DNA of 64,000 nucleotides from Chanos chanos (lineage: Eukaryota; Chordata; Actinopteri; Gonorynchiformes; Chanidae). The translations under genes were made by a program, and so were the position numbers. Of the stretch, positions 63,249 through 64,000 are shown one piece after another; the stretch's first letter is position 1, and every line of letters starts with the position of its first letter. The DNA is taken from contig NC_044507.1 of NCBI RefSeq assembly GCF_902362185.1, forward strand, positions 17,766,544-17,830,543. The letters are read 5' to 3'. The notes below the pieces were generated by a model. That model made no database searches. It saw only the letters and a list, made by a program, of their open reading frames with translations, and was not told the origin of the DNA.

Positions 63249-63996
63249 ATGGTTGAGTGGACAGCTGCCGAACGCAGTGCCGTTGCTGGCCTGTGGGGAA
63301 AGATCAGCGTCGATGAAATCGGACCTCAGGCCTTGGCCAGGTAATATAACATTGAAATTCTTGAATCGTGGTATGTATTTTTATAAGCCTTGTTTTATAT
63401 TGCCTAAAGATTTGATGCGAGCGTCATGCACTTATAAAAGGAAGTGAATGAATGACTTATTATTTGCGTTTTTCTTGTCTAGACTCCTGATTGTGTCTCC
63501 ATGGACTCAGAGACATTTCAGTTCTTTTGGCAACCTCTCCAGCCCCGCTGCCATTATGGGTAACCCCAAAGTGGCTGCTCACGGCAAGACTGTGATGGGT
63601 GCACTCGACAAAGCTGTGAAGAACATGGATAACATCAAGGGCGCCTACCGTGATCTGAGTGTGATGCACTCTGAGAAACTGCATGTGGATCCCGATAACT
63701 TCAGGGTAAGAGGGTTTTTTTTTTCTTAAATCATACCATAGCGTGCATTCTAAGCACTTATAAGCAAATATCTGTTGGTGATTTGTTACGTAAAAATATT
63801 AGCTCTGGTTGCACCGAAGGAATTTTACTACTGAAAATATTCTCCGTTATATTTATTTCCACAGCTTCTTGCTGACTGCATCACCGTGTGCGTGGCCATG
63901 AAGTTCGGGCCCTCTGGTTTCAGCGCCGATGCGCAGGAGGCTTGGCAAAAGTTCCTGACTGCCGTTGTTTCTGCCCTCGGCAGACAGTACCACTAA
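63249..63996 (+). CDS. hemoglobin subunit beta 3 (adult-type)
   Basis: Exons 63249-63340, 63483-63705 and 63865-63996 (92/223/132 nt), 148 aa including Met, one residue longer than beta-1 and beta-2 through [15 protein letters not shown] in the last exon. [37 protein letters not shown] and [15 protein letters not shown] match adult-type zebrafish beta (hbba type). SPWTQRHF has Ser and His where the other betas have Tyr. Distal and proximal His, Ser F9 and C-terminal RQYH are present. The stop codon lies 4 bp from the window end, so the 3' UTR is not visible. Confidence 0.95.
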
Positions 63997-64000
63997 AGTG

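Overview
The window is genomic DNA from a ray-finned (teleost) fish. The evidence is intron-split vertebrate genes, very dense CA/GT and CT microsatellites, teleost-type LINE, hAT and TIR repeats, and alpha- and beta-globin genes interleaved on both strands, which is a fish arrangement. Gene order dock6 - kank2 - globins matches the flank of the teleost 'MN' hemoglobin cluster. DOCK6 and KANK2 are also neighbours in mammals. The species cannot be told from the sequence alone.

Region 1 (1-23,130, + strand): the 3' part of dock6. I resolved 40 coding exons (1,744 codons plus stop, one open frame across all joins) covering the lipid-binding DHR-1 and the Rac/Cdc42 exchange domain DHR-2. Nested antisense in one intron (1,804-3,059) is a complete three-exon angptl8-like gene. 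Other introns hold a 5'-truncated L2-type LINE, a decayed copy of an exon's 5' end, and complementary (AC)n/(GT)n tracts next to splice sites.

Region 2 (23,130-33,600): about 10 kb without a recognisable coding gene. It is probably the 5' regulatory and noncoding part of kank2, with simple repeats and a few possible regulatory clusters.

Region 3 (33,600-41,330, + strand): complete kank2 coding sequence (11 coding exons, 1,110 aa) with KN motif, coiled coils, an expanded Q/S/T-rich linker carrying a 14-residue tandem repeat, and C-terminal ankyrin repeats, followed by a 2.1 kb 3' UTR.

Region 4 (41,330-64,000): the globin cluster, six intact three-exon genes. Order and strand: alpha-1 (+), beta-1 (-), alpha-2 (+), beta-2 (-), alpha-3 (-), beta-3 (+). 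By sequence signature, alpha-2 and beta-2 resemble embryonic/larval fish globins, while alpha-3/beta-3 form an adult-type head-to-head pair with 885 bp between start codons. Alpha-1 and beta-1 are more divergent. DNA transposons fill the gaps: a 1.1 kb hAT derivative with an 8-bp target duplication, a 363-bp hAT-type MITE, and a 949-bp TA-flanked TIR element. Between the embryonic-type and adult-type genes lies a compact cluster of NF-E2/MARE-like and GATA motifs that could be an erythroid enhancer. Together the globins would supply hemoglobin chains at successive life stages; dock6, angptl8 and kank2 are syntenic neighbours with unrelated functions (Rho-GTPase exchange, lipoprotein-lipase regulation, adhesion/cytoskeleton).

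The globins, kank2, dock6 and angptl8 are recognised with high confidence. Regulatory elements and exact ends of mobile elements are less certain. I found no clear new molecular system. The strongest leads are the AC/GT-bridged introns, the possible intra-cluster enhancer, and the nested angptl8.
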